A stretch of 64,000 nucleotides of DNA from Ricordea florida (taxonomy: Eukaryota > Cnidaria > Anthozoa > Corallimorpharia > Ricordeidae). The number at the start of each line of letters is the position of its first letter. Positions within the stretch are counted from its first letter, which is position 1. Position numbers and translations under genes: made by a program. Positions 29,605 through 42,470 of this stretch are shown here, one piece after another. The stretch spans positions 16,028,560 through 16,092,559 of the forward strand of contig OX453287.1 in the NCBI GenBank assembly GCA_949710005.1, read 5' to 3'. A model generated the notes under the pieces. That model was not told the DNA's origin, did not search any database, and worked only from the letters and a program-made list of their open reading frames with translations.

Positions 29605-30405
29605 CTAGTGCGGCGTGGAAAGCAAACTTTGAACGTCAAAGCTTTTTCTTCGGGTCGTTTCGTGTTCTGGCGGAGTTTGCGCTTCCCTCTTGGTGTAGTT
29701 CAACTTTTTGTCTCCCTCTGTGTGGTCCTCATCTCGCGGTGGAGTGGATTCTAGCTCTCTCTGTGCGACTACAGTCTGTTTTGTTTCTTCAAAGAAAGCA
29801 TAATAACGATGCGAGTCGCTCAAGAGACGCTCCGACTTAAGGTCTAACTTCAGAGGACAACGGCCGGCCCTTCGACGACGGTAGTCCCCGTGCAAAAAGT
29901 CCTCGTAGTACATGGGGCAGATGGTCCAGAAATGTCCCTTACCGTTCGGACTACGACCAGCTTTGACGAAACAGTCATTTAGAGAGAGATTATGGCGAAT
30001 ACTGTTTCTCCATCCGCTGCCTTTGGTCCTGAAGTACGGATACCTGGTCAAGATATAACTGTAGATGTCGCTGAGTACAAGCTTCTTCTCAGGGGAGCCG
30101 AGAATCGCCTCGGCGATCAACCCTATGTACGACTGACTGGGTTTCTCGTACGACCTTCCCCCTGAAGGGAGGAAGAACCCACAACTTCCCAGCGACGGAA
30201 CGGTCGGCCAAAATGTCGTGGCGTACTCTATCGGACTAACAGGAGTAGGAGGTGGCGCGTGGCAGTTAAGCTTTGAATGTATTCCCCAAGTACTGTACCA
30301 TGGGAGGTCAAACGCCGACGGAACGGCACTGGGCCAACTTACGGCGGTAACAGGAGAGAAATACTCTGGTCCTTTCTCGTAGCTTGGAGAACTAAACGTA
30401 GACAT
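29605..30405 (-). CDS. FoxQ2: forkhead transcription factor, FoxQ2-like
   Basis: 266 residues in one exon from the ATG at 30403-30405; an upstream extension has only a TTG. The forkhead domain spans about residues 88-180: KPSQSYIGLIAEAILGS, KKLVLSDIYSYIL, the recognition helix WRNSIRHNLSLNDCFVKAGR, then KGHFWTICP and wing-2 basic residues DYRRRRAGR. The LSDIY and NDCFVKAGRSPNGKGH segments are typical of FoxQ2. A C-terminal EH1-like motif SFDVQSLL (residues 255-262) would bind Groucho co-repressors, another FoxQ2 trait. The N-terminus is Pro/Ser/Trp-rich without a known domain. In cnidarians FoxQ2 genes act in aboral or sensory patterning and occur as several paralogues; which paralogue this is cannot be told. 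The single exon agrees with other cnidarian FoxQ2 genes as I recall. Confidence 0.88.
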   Translation of the reverse strand: MSTFSSPSYEKGPEYFSPVTAVSWPSAVPSAFDLPWYSTWGIHSKLNCHAPPPTPVSPIEYATTFWPTVPSLGSCGFFLPSGGRSYEKPSQSYIGLIAEAILGSPEKKLVLSDIYSYILTRYPYFRTKGSGWRNSIRHNLSLNDCFVKAGRSPNGKGHFWTICPMYYEDFLHGDYRRRRAGRCPLKLDLKSERLLSDSHRYYAFFEETKQTVVAQRELESTPPRDEDHTEGDKKLNYTKREAQTPPEHETTRRKSFDVQSLLSTPH

Positions 30406-33400
30406 ACTCCAGTCCTTTAAGATCTTCTTCGGTTTGCGCAACGGCAAGGACAGTTCGACACCTTTGCTTTAGTTCCGTTCGACGGTCACTCTTTAAAGTC
30501 GTCTGTGGGCGGCAGAAGCCGCCTACCGCCTTTTAAACGTTTCCAAGCTTGAGATCATGTGACCGCGCCAATACAAGAGACCCGGGGTCTTTTGTTCTAA
30601 AGCGAGAGTTAGATAGTCGTGGGAAACGCAACATTGCGACCACATGCATAGAATATTTATAGCGTTTATATTTGAAGAGGTGAAAAGTATGCGATAGGCA
30701 ATTTTGCACGCATGGTCAGCGTTGGATTTTTTTTCTAACTCTGAAGGATTAGGAACGGGATAGCCTCTCCATTTTTGCGATGTTCTCGCCATTAAGAAAG
30801 AGTCTTAGGAAAATCCAGTTTTCAAGAATTGTTTAGGCTGGCTTGCGTGTTTGTAGTCTTGGAACCGATTTTCCTTGTAATCCCCCTTGTTAGTAATGTA
30901 TTTTGCCAAGTCGGGCAACATCGGTGGCTGTAACAGATAGGCCCTTGAAAAGTGTGTATATTTTGTCTTTCAGTTAGCTTAATCCTTTTAATAAGCCCAT
31001 TGTCTGGAAATTCAAAAACCTCTCACCAAGAAAACCAATACAAAGCAAGCGAAATTTCTCGTATCCTTTCGTCAACTTAAAGAGACAGAGCATTAAGAGT
31101 TTAAGTCCACGAAGTTCGTAAGCTTTTTTCCAACGTTTCGTGTAGCGTTTAAGATGAGTCTTCTTAATATTCAAAACTAAAGTATTTTGAGCAGGAATTA
31201 CTTTATAAATAAGTTGTATATTATGAGATGGCAGTTATGAGTTGGGAATATCCAATTTTAGCTCCTTTGAGGACAATTGCCCACGCTAAACGAAAGGACG
31301 GCTGTAAAATGAAATTATAAGCCGATGAATAGGGGAAGTAACGAGCAATAGCTCGAAAAGAGAGGACGTTTGCCGGTTTATCCCGATAGATTAAGATCTC
31401 TGGAGGAAAATCCTGATCGCTAGATCATTTCGTGCAAGCAACTAACTTTTATAGACGCGATATCAAAAGCTGTTTCGCAAGAATATTCAGAAGATATCAC
31501 AACATCGTTAATTCAGAATATGTCACGGAAGTTTACAAAAACTAAACAAATTGATGGCATTATCTTAAGCGTAATGGCAGTTCAAAGTAGGAAGTAAATA
31601 TACTCCGGGCAAAGAATTATTTTTGCAGAAATACAAGTACAAACGCTATGTGTTAAACTTACGCCTTGCAATGTGTTGAAGCTCAAAAGAAACAGTTAGA
31701 TCGTCCTCTTTTGCATATATTGGCCGGGGATGAGAGTTTTGAATTCCGGAAAGCCTTGAAAAATATTGGTTGCATACAAGTCATGTGCTTCTTGTAAGTA
31801 CTATGGCTGCCGATATCCTTCACTTGCAAATCTGGCAAATTTCTACAACAGAACAAGTGCTCTTTCTGATTTTGTGCTCTTGAAGGGTCCAAGCCATGAG
31901 AAAACACGGGGTGTGTTTTCTTCATCTCGTTCTTTGCTTTTCAAGTGGAACCTTTTTTATTTCACCTAGACAAGTCATTGAGACATATGTGTTTAAAGAA
32001 TCGGACATCAGCGTACAAAACACTTTTGAAGACATGTCATAAAAAATTATACCAAAACCAGCTATCACAACTAGCTTTGTCCACTTGTCAGAATTTCAAC
32101 GATCAATTTACTACGACATCCTCAACACCAAGAAATTATCAAACAATGCAGTGTAACCATTTATGGAAGACAATGAATAGTATTGCAACTTGTGGTGCTG
32201 TTGACGCTTTGGCCAGACAGTTTCGCAAATCATCCTCGTTGGATTGAAATTTGGCCCTTTCACCTAAAATCTGAGTTGTAAATTCTCTCTTGCGATTTCC
32301 ATATACTTGTATATTTGCGAGTGTGGAGAAGTTAGCGTCAAAATTGACTCCACGTCTTTGGCTTGATTGATAACATTCTCAGTTCACAACATCTGTTTGT
32401 TCGACACTGTTGTAATATTGTTAGGAGAAATCAAATACTTGTACCAGATTTAGGAGACAAGTTAAGGGATAAAAAAACCATTAATGAGTTTCCACGAAAT
32501 CCAGAGTAGTCTTGTTTCATTTCCATTGCGGTTATATAGCTCGTCAACTAAAAAAAGTTCTTTAAAAGTGTGGCGTTCCGGCTTAAATTTTGATGGTTAT
32601 CAGTACAAAACACCGAGCTGAAAACGTTTACGAAGCAAAAATTAAATCACAAGGTTTGTTCGCGGGAAAAAATAAGCAAAGTTAAATTCGTAAGGGAGCA
32701 AAACTGTTGTGGGGGAATACACCTCAACAATACGCCACCGTCTGGCGTAATATGTGAAATGGACATTTTGTTTAAGCTATGAAAATAACTGGGCTGGTTT
32801 ACAACGATCAGAAAGTATCTTCTCCTTCACATATAAGTTCCCAAAGTGAATCATGCAACTTATGAGACTTAAGGAATTAATCAGTTGTGTAGTCATCTAA
32901 CAATAAGTGTTTGGTGGAGAATGGCAGAACTCCTGGATGGGCAAACGAGAAAGACTCGAAACCTATCACAAAAATTTCCGTGTGCCATACCATAATCCTC
33001 TATTTCAGCAACTCTACAAGTTCTGCTTGAGTTTAAACTCCAAAATTAAACAAATTTAGACCTTTCCTTACTGATAAAATGTTTATCTACCATTTCAATT
33101 ATATAAAACACCTTTTGTGTTAGCTCCATTTCTTCGCCATGGGTGTTAATGTAAATGAAATATTCTATCGTGTCTACCATGGCCACATGAATGGGAGGCA
33201 TAATCGATCTACACCTTTTAGACGCTGAAAACTCTATGAACAAAGATAATGCTAAGCAGCGGAAAGACTGGAAAAACCATATTCACAAGTATATTCTGCA
33301 ACGTTTCTCATATCTGACACAGGAAAAAGAAAAAATGGAGAAAAGCTTCGCACTTTTTTTTTACTAGGCCGCCTATGGCAACTCAGTGATAAAACTTTAA

Positions 33401-34834
33401 TCTGTTTTCAAACACGCGTGGTTTATATAAAAAAAACAGCTGCTTTTTCCATTCAGTTTTCCCCGGCCCTATACGTGTACGTGTCTTTTAACTTAATTGT
33501 TTTAAAACGTAATTTGTTACCACCAGGGTTGCACGATTTCTGAGCGTATTTCCGCAAATATCACCGACAAAATTCTTGTATGGAATATCCTGTACTTCGC
33601 GACACATGAAGAACAAAAATATAGATCACCGGAGATATGAATCCACACTATCCATGAAGGCAAACCTTCCGTTTGGAGCGCCAGGGCTGTGGCCAATAAG
33701 AAACAAACCGAGGCACGATCTCAGTCATTTTGAGACTATAATATGAGGGCAAAGTTATTGTCAAGTAACACTTTATGTCAATTTAGTGTTTAAAGGTAGC
33801 CATCATAAATACCCTAAATAACTAGGAAGAGAATTTAACCATGGACATTGCCTCGGTTATAATCTTTTTTTCTGGCTATGTTCGAGAACCTCCTTGGGAG
33901 TTCGCTCTGAAGATAGGGCAGGAAAAGATTTACAGGTTATGGGCGCGTGACGGCTTCCATTTCCACATGTTACTGGAGACAGCACCATGGCAACGGGAAG
34001 CTGTAAATAAATATTGCCACAAACTTAATCTTAATGTGTGAACCTAATATCAGAAACTCAACTTAGTCCGTGAGAAATTACAAGCATTGCGTTTTCAGGT
34101 TGTTTTATTCACACGTCGAACATTCATTTTGAGATCACACTTTATAATAGAACCATTTGTATACAAATTAATGATTAATAGGAATTGTCAACATAAACGA
34201 TAAATATCATGCAAAAGAAATTCGAACAGAGTTAGGATTTCGTCAGACTTTATGAAATAGCAATTCAGTCAAAAGTAAATTGAACCTAAGAAAATAGGGC
34301 ATTTTCGTTATTTTTATGAGACACGTTAAGCAATCTATAGGAACACTTGATAGAGTTACGAAATGAAATAAAACAAGCTCTTTTCGCAAAGTGAGTGACA
34401 TGAGGCATAGAATCTTACTGCATCAAATATGCCATTTCCTCATTTAGACTGTTATATTGGTTTTGACTTTGAAAAGTCAAAGAATCAAACAAACAGTGCT
34501 TTTATCAAAGCCACGTATTTTATGAATCGGAGGCCACAAACAGAGATTCCTTCCGGGAGATCTTCGACAGCCCCAGGCAACGATTTTCTTGAATTAAATA
34601 AGTGCGTTTTTAGTTTATTTGCAGGGGAGGAGAATTTTCGATAATTCAAATTTTTAAGAAAATATTGATCTTTGCACAGTCCATTGAGTAGAACCAAACG
34701 GATACACTAATCATATAAGAATCATCATTATTGCTGAACCATTCTTGAAACTGTTTCAGTTTTGTCACTAGACATCCGTATCTTCAACTTATAAAAATTG
34801 CTCGGGAAGTTGAAACCCAGGTGAAAACGTTGCA
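30406..34834. other. 4.4-kb noncoding stretch upstream of FoxQ2-like gene
   Basis: This includes the promoter side of the forkhead gene. I see no second gene, RNA or clear transposon. A plus-strand frame at 33841-34041 has a good ATG context (AACCATGG) and 66 residues but no recognised domain. TACGCCA/TGGCGTA at about 32731-32750 is a small hairpin. Confidence 0.4.
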
Positions 34835-35740
34835 TGTCAGTACAGTTTAGAGTACAATGAGCTGTTTCATGATCCATAGATGGAAAAGTTATAGAACCAC
34901 ACTATAAACAAACTGTACCACGGTACAGTTTTGTTCAGTAGGTTCCCAAAAACCGTCATTTTGCATGGTTTGGTCCACAGATAAAATAGTAAAAAATGGT
35001 CACGCCGGGTGGTTTGATCCCCAGATCAAAACGTTGTTTAGTAAAGCAAACAATACCAGGTAAAGGTGTGTTCAGTAGGTTCCCCAAAATGGTAGTTCTA
35101 TATGATTTGATCTAAAGATAAAAAATATTAAAATAAACTAGTACCTAAGTACATTACTTTTCGGTAGCAGAAGCTGTATGGTTTGATCCACAGAGGCTGG
35201 AAAAAGTTAGAACCACACTGTATAGTAAACCAAAGAGTACCACAGTACAGTATTGTTCAGTAGCTTTACAAAGAATGGTCACACAGCATGGTTTGATCCA
35301 CAGATGAAAAAGTTAGAACCACACTGTATAGTAAAACAAGCAGTACCACAGTACAGTACCGTTCAGTAGCTTTCCAAGGAATGGTCACACTGTATGGTTT
35401 GATCCACAGATGAAAAAGTTAGAACCACACTGTATAGTAAAACAAACAGTACCACAGTACAGTACTGTTCAGTAGCTTTAATTACAAAGAATGGTCGCAC
35501 TGCATGGTTTGATCATGACTGCATGGTTCGATGAAAAAGTTAGAACCTCACTGTACAGCAAAACAGACCATATCACAGTAAAGCGCTACTCAGTTGTTCC
35601 ACAAAGAATCATCACACTGCATGGTTTGATCCACAGCTGCAAAACTCAGCAGCACACTGTGTAGCAAAATAAATAGTACCACAGTACAACACTGTACAGT
35701 AGCCTTGCATGGACTGGTCACATGACATTCGATTTAACTG
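34835..35740. repeat. minisatellite, period about 106 bp
   Basis: The unit contains TGGTTTGATCCACAGATGAAAAAG, AGAACCACACTGTATAGTAA and ACCACAGTACAGTA and repeats at about 35295 and 35401, an interval of 106 bases. About eight copies are recognisable. The middle three are nearly identical and the outer ones strongly diverged, especially to the left. Confidence 0.8.
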
Positions 35741-37815
35741 TAACTGCCGCCCACACAAGAATCAGGTATAGGACCATGTGAACTGTAAGTAAAATCATCG
35801 CTCAGTAGTTTACCAACAATGAAAATGTTCCTCGTTTTCTCTTGCTTACCAAAGAATGGTCTCATGGTCATATTAATTGCTTTAGTTCACGGCTAAAAGT
35901 TAAAATAAATGTATCATAAGAAGCGTCACCACGTACTGGTACCAATCTTGTCACAGAATGATAATACACACTAGCTGCATTGTTACACTCAGATAGGCTA
36001 AGACAGTATTGAACAGTAAAAAAAGTGAATGACAACAGAACAGAACTTTCTGATATCTAATCAAAAGAATAGTAATTAAAACACTGCAAGGTTGTGTTGT
36101 GAATAAACTTGAGGAAAGAAATGTGAACGCTGCAAATGTGACAGGTTAAGACTACTATTGATCGGACTGTTTATTATTGATCGTTAATGAATAATGTATA
36201 ATTCAGGCTTTAATCTCTGATTTCTAGCACTCATTTAAATTAAAAGTCTTGTTCTAAATGGTTTAAGTTTAGTCATCCCGACCACTAAACTGAACGTTTA
36301 ATCAAGAAAACATCTTTTGCCATAAGTTTTACTCCGAAGCACTTGGGTCGCACATCAGTCTGCATATTTTCGAATTCTAGACTTTTCTTAGACAGTAAGT
36401 TTGTTTTAACAAATACAGTACATAATAACTTTTCAGATCAAATCACGGATTATAATGGCGCAGGAAATCGTTAACGACATCAAAAAGGCCATCATCAATA
36501 TTGTTTCAATCTGTAGAACACGGTGACATAACTTCGATGTAGGTCGGGTCACGATGTAAGAACTACAGCGCTTTTTCGGTTGACAGTTGAAAACAGGTGT
36601 AAAATCGTTGAATATTAGACTCGGTTTGGTACTTTTATGAAAAGAAGTTTTCTTTAGAGATACCAGTAAGCCATTCAGAAATTGCGTGTCTACCGGATGG
36701 AAGCTAATTACCAACTACTTTGGTTTCAAAAAAGAACTTTCATGTTTTAACGACATCACGTGATTAAGAGTGACATCCGGAAATTGAGAAGAATGCACGG
36801 TTTTGAGGGTCAAGCTTTCAGTGTAGGAAACTCGTGACTCGAATTGTTCTTTAGTGACAAGATTCAAATTCCAACTATTTTAATTTTTCGCTCAATTTCG
36901 CGGACAACGTTATGAACAGCAAAGAAATTATATCATCCAGTAAAGAGAAAAGAGAGAAACAGTGAGTAGTTGAAATGCTCCGAGAACAATTCCCAAACTA
37001 AATTTTCTCTTACTGATTTCCAAAATAATTTATTTTACTATGTAGTCCCAAAGTGCTTGTCTCTAAACAAAATTCTACTGTATGACCATTCGTTGGAAAA
37101 TAACCGAACTGTGCAGTGCTTCAATAAAACAGACGTTTTCATGTTGGTTTCCAGATTTTGCTTTTGAAATAAGCGCTTTTGTAGTCTCAGTTATAATTAT
37201 TTTGTAAATTTTCAAAACATTAATTGGCAATAATGCCGTTTGCGAACAACCTTGTTCCCAGGTTCTTCTCGTTTCTGCCTATTCAAAATGGCGTCTAATC
37301 TAGTGGTTATTCATTTATTTATATAATTTATTTCTATTTAATGCTGATGTCAACTGGCTGCCTGGTCCTGCTAGCCCTTATGGTTATTCCAGGCAGCTTT
37401 ACCTTTTACCTTTAATATTTTCATTGTCAAATTAATTTTTTTCTTAGGAAGAAACAAATAAAGATTGTACAGATAAAGATTGTTGTTATTGTTTTTGCTG
37501 CTGTTGTTGTTGTTGTTATTCCAACAGTGGTATCTCACAAGTACGATAGCAAATGGCATCGCACACTTTTGTACGGTAGCCGTATCGATTTTATCGATTT
37601 GCTACCACTTGGTATAACACTAAATTTCACATAAAATGAAACCGTGTGTGGCTAATTATTAAGGCAAATGGAAGGGAGACCCTGGAAACGAAGTTGCGAT
37701 TGGGTGGTTCCTGATTTTTTGCAAAAGAAATTGAGCAAGGACCAAGTATTTTTCTGGGAATGGAATTTCGTGGGTGAAAAGAAGTCAGTGTTACCAACAA
37801 GGCTACTATGATGAT
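35741..37815. other. noncoding stretch with (TTG)n microsatellite
   Basis: A TTG/CTG-rich microsatellite lies at about 37480-37521. No gene is recognised. Confidence 0.45.
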
Positions 37816-37819
37816 ACGT

Positions 37820-37895
37820 TATTGTAACGTTCTTTATTGTATCTTTCAGTCAGTACGCGCGCTACGATTGGTCAATTTAGCGGGCCGTACTTCAC
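37820..37895. repeat. dispersed repeat end, GGGCCGTACTTCAC family
   Basis: GCGCGCTACGATTGGTCAATTTAGCGGGCCGTACTTCAC matches, in reverse complement, the right part of the hairpin at 58489-58545. It is probably a terminal fragment of the same dispersed element. Confidence 0.5.
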
Positions 37896-38054
37896 AAACG
37901 TCACACTAGCTGACTAAATCCTCCATTTGAACGCTCATTCTGGGCCACAACATGCACTCACGCAGTCAGCTCAGACACACTCCTAGGCTAACATGGGTCG
38001 AGTCAGCAACGGACATAATCTCCTTTCGGTATGCAATTTGTCCAGAGGCTTTGC

Positions 38055-38175
38055 CCCCACGAGCCTCCCATAACACGAGCCTCCCATAACACGAGCCTCC
38101 CATAACACGAGCCTCCCATAACTCACTGGTATAGTACGATGTCTGAGTTAGTCAGATCGGAGGATCATAGTTTAA
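38055..38175 (+). mobile_element. SINE head with internal 16-bp tandem expansion
   Basis: ACGAGCCTCCCATAAC is repeated four times at 38059-38121, followed by an A-box-like ACTCACTGGTATAGTACG and a degenerate B box. The same head without the expansion is at 25225. The expansion lies exactly at the 5' end of the tRNA-like region. Confidence 0.55.
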
Positions 38176-38750
38176 CTCACACGTGTTTGGAGAATTCGAA
38201 ATTCCCCATTTTCCGAGTTCGCCTCTGACATGTTGAAAAGATACCTCCTCTTCGTTTTCGCTAGGTTCAAAATACAGTTATCCTCACTTTTTTACATGTA
38301 TATCCTAATAACAAGAGAAAATGAGGTAAGAGAACATAACCCTGTCTGATATGATGAGGGGACAGAATCTGTTCTTAGCGCGGAATCTATTTATATCTCG
38401 TTCCATGGCTCTGCGTTTTATCTTTTATTTTTTTGTTATTATTATTTTTATTTTATTTATTTTTTTTAATTTTATTTGCCATCTATGTTTTACAAGTGAT
38501 TCTACAATCTACAATCCATTGTACTCTTTGCCCTGCCCCGCCCTGCCCCTCCCTCCCCTCACACAATTAAACAAAATAAAACAATGAGTTTATATGGGAA
38601 GAGGTGAGAAAAAGAACAAGAAACAAGAACTGGGGAAAGTCATGTTTCATGCATATCTACGTTATGGTATTTTCGATTCTGTACTTAAGAAATATGTTAT
38701 CGACGAAGTCTTGAAATAAGATTGGCTTATTGTGCAGTTTGTTGGTGTAA
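38176..38750. other. noncoding, T-rich low complexity
   Basis: 38415-38480 is a TTATTTT-type low-complexity stretch, followed by a CCCTGCCCC-like run near 38530. No gene. Confidence 0.5.
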
Positions 38751-38751
38751 A

Positions 38752-38928
38752 TAAAGTATTGGCAAGATTTCCGCACAGGTCCCTACTTCATGATGTATGC
38801 AGCAGATGAATTGTTCAGGGTAATATACATATGTAAACATTTCTTGTTATTGCAGAGTGAAACAGTATGGCTACAGCATGCATAATGAAGTAGGGACCTG
38901 TGCGGAAATCATTCCAAAGTATTTCCCA
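38752..38928. mobile_element. foldback MITE, copy A
   Basis: GATTTCCGCACAGGTCCCTACTTCAT at 38766 returns inverted at about 38885-38910, together with the adjoining GCATGCATAATGAAG arm. A second copy of the same family is at 54374-54541 inside an intron. Confidence 0.7.
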
Positions 38929-39139
38929 TTCGTTTTTCCAAATAACTTCAACTTGTGGCTGAGCGTATGTTTCTTGCAAGAAATAAATATCTGAGTTTTG
39001 ATCCTTCAGATATAAAAAAAACGCTCCTCCTCTTAACCTGTTCCCTTATTCCCTTAACATTTAAAGACAGTACATCAAATTTTGTCTTCCCTTGCATAAC
39101 TTGGTGAGCTTAATAAATAATTATATATAATGATATTGA

Positions 39140-39500
39140 CAAAAATAAATAATAAAAAATAATCTATGAACGTTTGCCTCCTTCAAGAAATACAATCAGT
39201 TTCTGTCCCAATATTAACTTCTAGATTTTCCTTCTTTAGCCTTAACAGTTTAAATCCTTCAGAGGTAGTTAAGTCTTCTAAATCGTTAATTCTGATCGGG
39301 GAGGTTTTCACGAAAATTGTTCCATCATTTGACCACACACTTAGACGTTTATCATTCCTCTTCATTTTGTTCACCCAGCTCATGATCTTTTTCCTGTACG
39401 AAGTTGCATGTTCGTTAAAAAAGATCCCTCCTGCTTTCTCGATCGTTGATGCCGAGCAACCGGGGAAGACATTTGAAACTTTAACCTTCTTTAATTAATT
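39140..39500 (-). pseudogene. LINE-associated ORF fragment
   Basis: The minus strand reads SNVFPGCSASTIEKAGGIFF, then MSWVNKMKRNDKRLSVWSNDGTI and VKTSPIRINDLEDL. The spacing of conserved aromatic and charged residues recalls the first ORF of cnidarian LINEs, but I cannot name it firmly. It lies just downstream of the reverse transcriptase fragments on the same strand, possibly another element. Confidence 0.35.
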
Positions 39501-39547
39501 TCGTTCTAGCTTTGTACAAATTTGTTTTAACTTTCCGATTTGTAAAT

Positions 39548-41033
39548 TTAACTATTAGATAAAACTATAGTACTAAACAGAAGATCTATTTCTGACTGAT
39601 TGTACCCCTCTTTGCACAGCGTTCTAAGGATATGTAGGCATTTGTTAGCTTTTATAAGTTTGTTCTTCGCGTGCACTGAAAATTTGCCGTCGCATTGGAA
39701 AGTGACCCCCAAAATCTCTACTTCTTCACAGCTTGGTATCATCCCAATAGGTGAAAAGAGATCGCGGTTGCCTCTCTTTTTGATCGCCAACTCTTTACAT
39801 TTGCTTGGATTGCAAGACATTCCATTTGTATTCGTCCAAACTAAAAACTGTAACCAACCAACTGATTTTAGAAGTCTATCTCCTTCCATACCGGAGTAAT
39901 AAGTGTTGAATCATCAGCGTACTTAAATAGCGCGTCATCCTCGGCTGAAGTGTTGTTAAGATCATTGAGAAAGATATTGAAAAGGTAAGGACCGCCAACG
40001 CTACCTTGAGTAGTCCCTTTGTTAACCGGTTTCCACTCGCACTCAAAGTTATTGAAACATACCCTTTGTGCTCTGTTCTTTAAAAAGTTCAAGTATCAAT
40101 TGGTAATATGTGGATTTAATGGGAGCTTTTTTAATTTATCAGCAATAAATTCATGTTTCACAAAGTCAAAAGCTTCGCTGAAGTCCACGGCAAAAAGGCC
40201 AACTGCTTTACAATCCGGGTTATCCAAGTAGCTGATGATCCTATGTTGAACTGACAAGAGAACATCGGTACAGTTTCCACCTTTTCTGTAGGCGAACTGT
40301 GAGGTGCTGAGGTGGCTCTCAATTGTCTCGCGGGCATGGCAGTGGTACACAATTTTCTCCGGAAAGCCCTTGCTGTAACAGGAGTTTTGTTAATGCCGCG
40401 ATAATCACCATGTGCTTTAGGAACATCCACTTTGGGGAGGGGGATGAAAATCGCTCGCTTCCATGACGATAACAAATACTGAGTGGAAATTGAGAGATTC
40501 CAGATTTTGGTGATAAGAGGCGTGAGAATCTCTGCATGCTCCTTCCAAACCCAGTAAGGAATTTGGTCGGGTCCAGTCGCGTTTCTTTCAAGTTCCAGAC
40601 CTGCCGCTCAGAAATTACCGGTATCTCCAGGAGTAGGGTCTGTGTACATGTCATCTGAGCAGAGCTTAGCGAAATAATCATTTAATTCCACAAAACAGCT
40701 GTTATCCAGGCTTACTTTGCAGGATGCGCGAAGCCGGTGCGACAATTCATCAACTCCTTTCCACCATGCCTGACTACCTGGAGGAGCAGCCATAAACTTT
40801 CTCCTATTTGCCGAGATGATGTCAGCTATTCGTTTGTTGATAACACTCAGTCTGTCTTTGCTCATACAAGAATCTCTGGACTTCATTCTGATCCTGGACA
40901 GGAGTGATGTCATCCACGGCGGATCACGTGACGACATAGATACAGTTCCGACCGGCATACACCTGTCCATATGACCGTAAATCTTTTCTTCCAATACACA
41001 AACCGCTTGCTGAACATCAGGAGCAACGAGCAC
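39548..41033 (-). pseudogene. broken Jockey/CR1-like LINE reverse transcriptase
   Basis: Five minus-strand frames in order give a pre-RT region (about 41033-40608), an RT segment with [15 protein letters not shown] and [14 protein letters not shown] (40350-40096), [21 protein letters not shown] and the active site KYADDSTL (40092-39868), and the thumb region (39889-39548). The pieces are separated by frameshifts and stops. The class is judged from [12 protein letters not shown] and is approximate. Confidence 0.75.
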
Positions 41034-42470
41034 ATGATTATCCCAGTTTTCCTCCGCAAGCGCAGTGTAATTAAGTGCGGCTTTACGGTTCTCTCGTATC
41101 TGGACTTAACAGCGGATTGGTTTTAACTTTGTACCATCGGTCTTAATTAATAATTGAAATTGGTGACTCTTGTTAAATAAATCTGGGCGATTAGTTGAGC
41201 AGTTATCCGAACACGCGTCGTCGACGTCTCTGGTAGGGAAATCTACTAAAGCCTCTCAGCCGGACATGCTTTGTAAGCGATTTAAATCGAGATGATTGAG
41301 GTCGTCACCGCAGACAAAGACGGTGTTTGGGTCTTTGTCCAGCGTGTTGTCAAGAAAATGGATAAGATGACTCCTGGTAATTGTGCTTTGGGGGATTGTA
41401 GAGTCCAGAAATATGGAGTCTCCTATAGCTCAGCGGTAGAACAAAAGAAGAAGCACATCGTTTCCACTTTGTTAATTTACCACGATCACGAGGTACTTTT
41501 CATGCGTTTTATACAGAGAGGCCAGCCTATCTTGCTATTATATTTTTCCCACAGCAAGTGAATTAATTGCAGCTGATTTAGCATTAAATCTCTCAGGCAA
41601 GACGAACGCAAATACAACTAAGAGACCCTTCATTTATCTCGCTACCGACTAAAAATACGAAAAAGCAACAAAAACGAAAACAAATGACTTGATAAAGTGA
41701 GTTTTATCGTGATTTTCTGTTATCTCATGGCGACAACGTACCTCAGTAACTTGTTTCGTAAGCTCAATTTTCCTTCTTTTTTTTTATTCACAGCTTCAAT
41801 ACATACAATATTATTCACAAATGTTTGCAAGTGGGTTTTAAAAGATATAAATCATGGCCAATTGAAAGTTCAATTCATGAAAACGCCTTGCTATATATTG
41901 TCTATTTTTTAATACAATACAAACGAAAAAACAAAGATAACTAGGTACAAATTAACAAAATGAAATTAAAGAGAAAAAATAAAACAATAAAAACTAACTA
42001 AATAAATAAATAAAAAAAGGCGAGTTACGGGCTAGTGAGGAGCACTTTTAGTGAGGAGCACATCTTTCCATATTCCATTGTAATAGGACCTTTTTATCGA
42101 GTTCTAGAGTGTTGGGTTCCCTTTCAAAAAGCTTCAGTTATAAATATGTTGCTTTAAACAAAGAAGAAATAGGGATGGTCTTCGTTTTAGGCATAGTTAA
42201 TAGAGGGAGATGGTTATGAAAGGCGGCGAACTTCAAAGAAAGAACTCTTTGTTTACTTTTATGGTATGTCACGTGATCACGAAGGTGCACACATATATTC
42301 AAAGATGGCGGCTAGTATGTGACTTTCTTCGAGTGCGCGTCTTTAATCTCAGTTTATGAAAAATATTACGACTTACAAAGCGAAATTTATCTACAGATAT
42401 ATTCTTTTGACATGCCTCTATTAACTATGTCTTAGGTGAGCCGGTAGATGACTGGAGCGTGTAACGACAT
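41034..42470. other. noncoding with a SINE head fragment
   Basis: At about 41417-41445, GGAGTCTCCTATAGCTCAGCGGTAGAAC is the A-box head of the SINE family seen at 25225, truncated thereafter. No gene is recognised. Confidence 0.45.

Noticed and set aside
30523-30792. 89-residue gene upstream of FoxQ2-like gene
   Set aside because: The composition looks random and no conserved motif is visible; likely promoter DNA.
33841-34041. 66-residue gene with good ATG context
   Set aside because: No domain, no splice partner and no homologue that I recognise.
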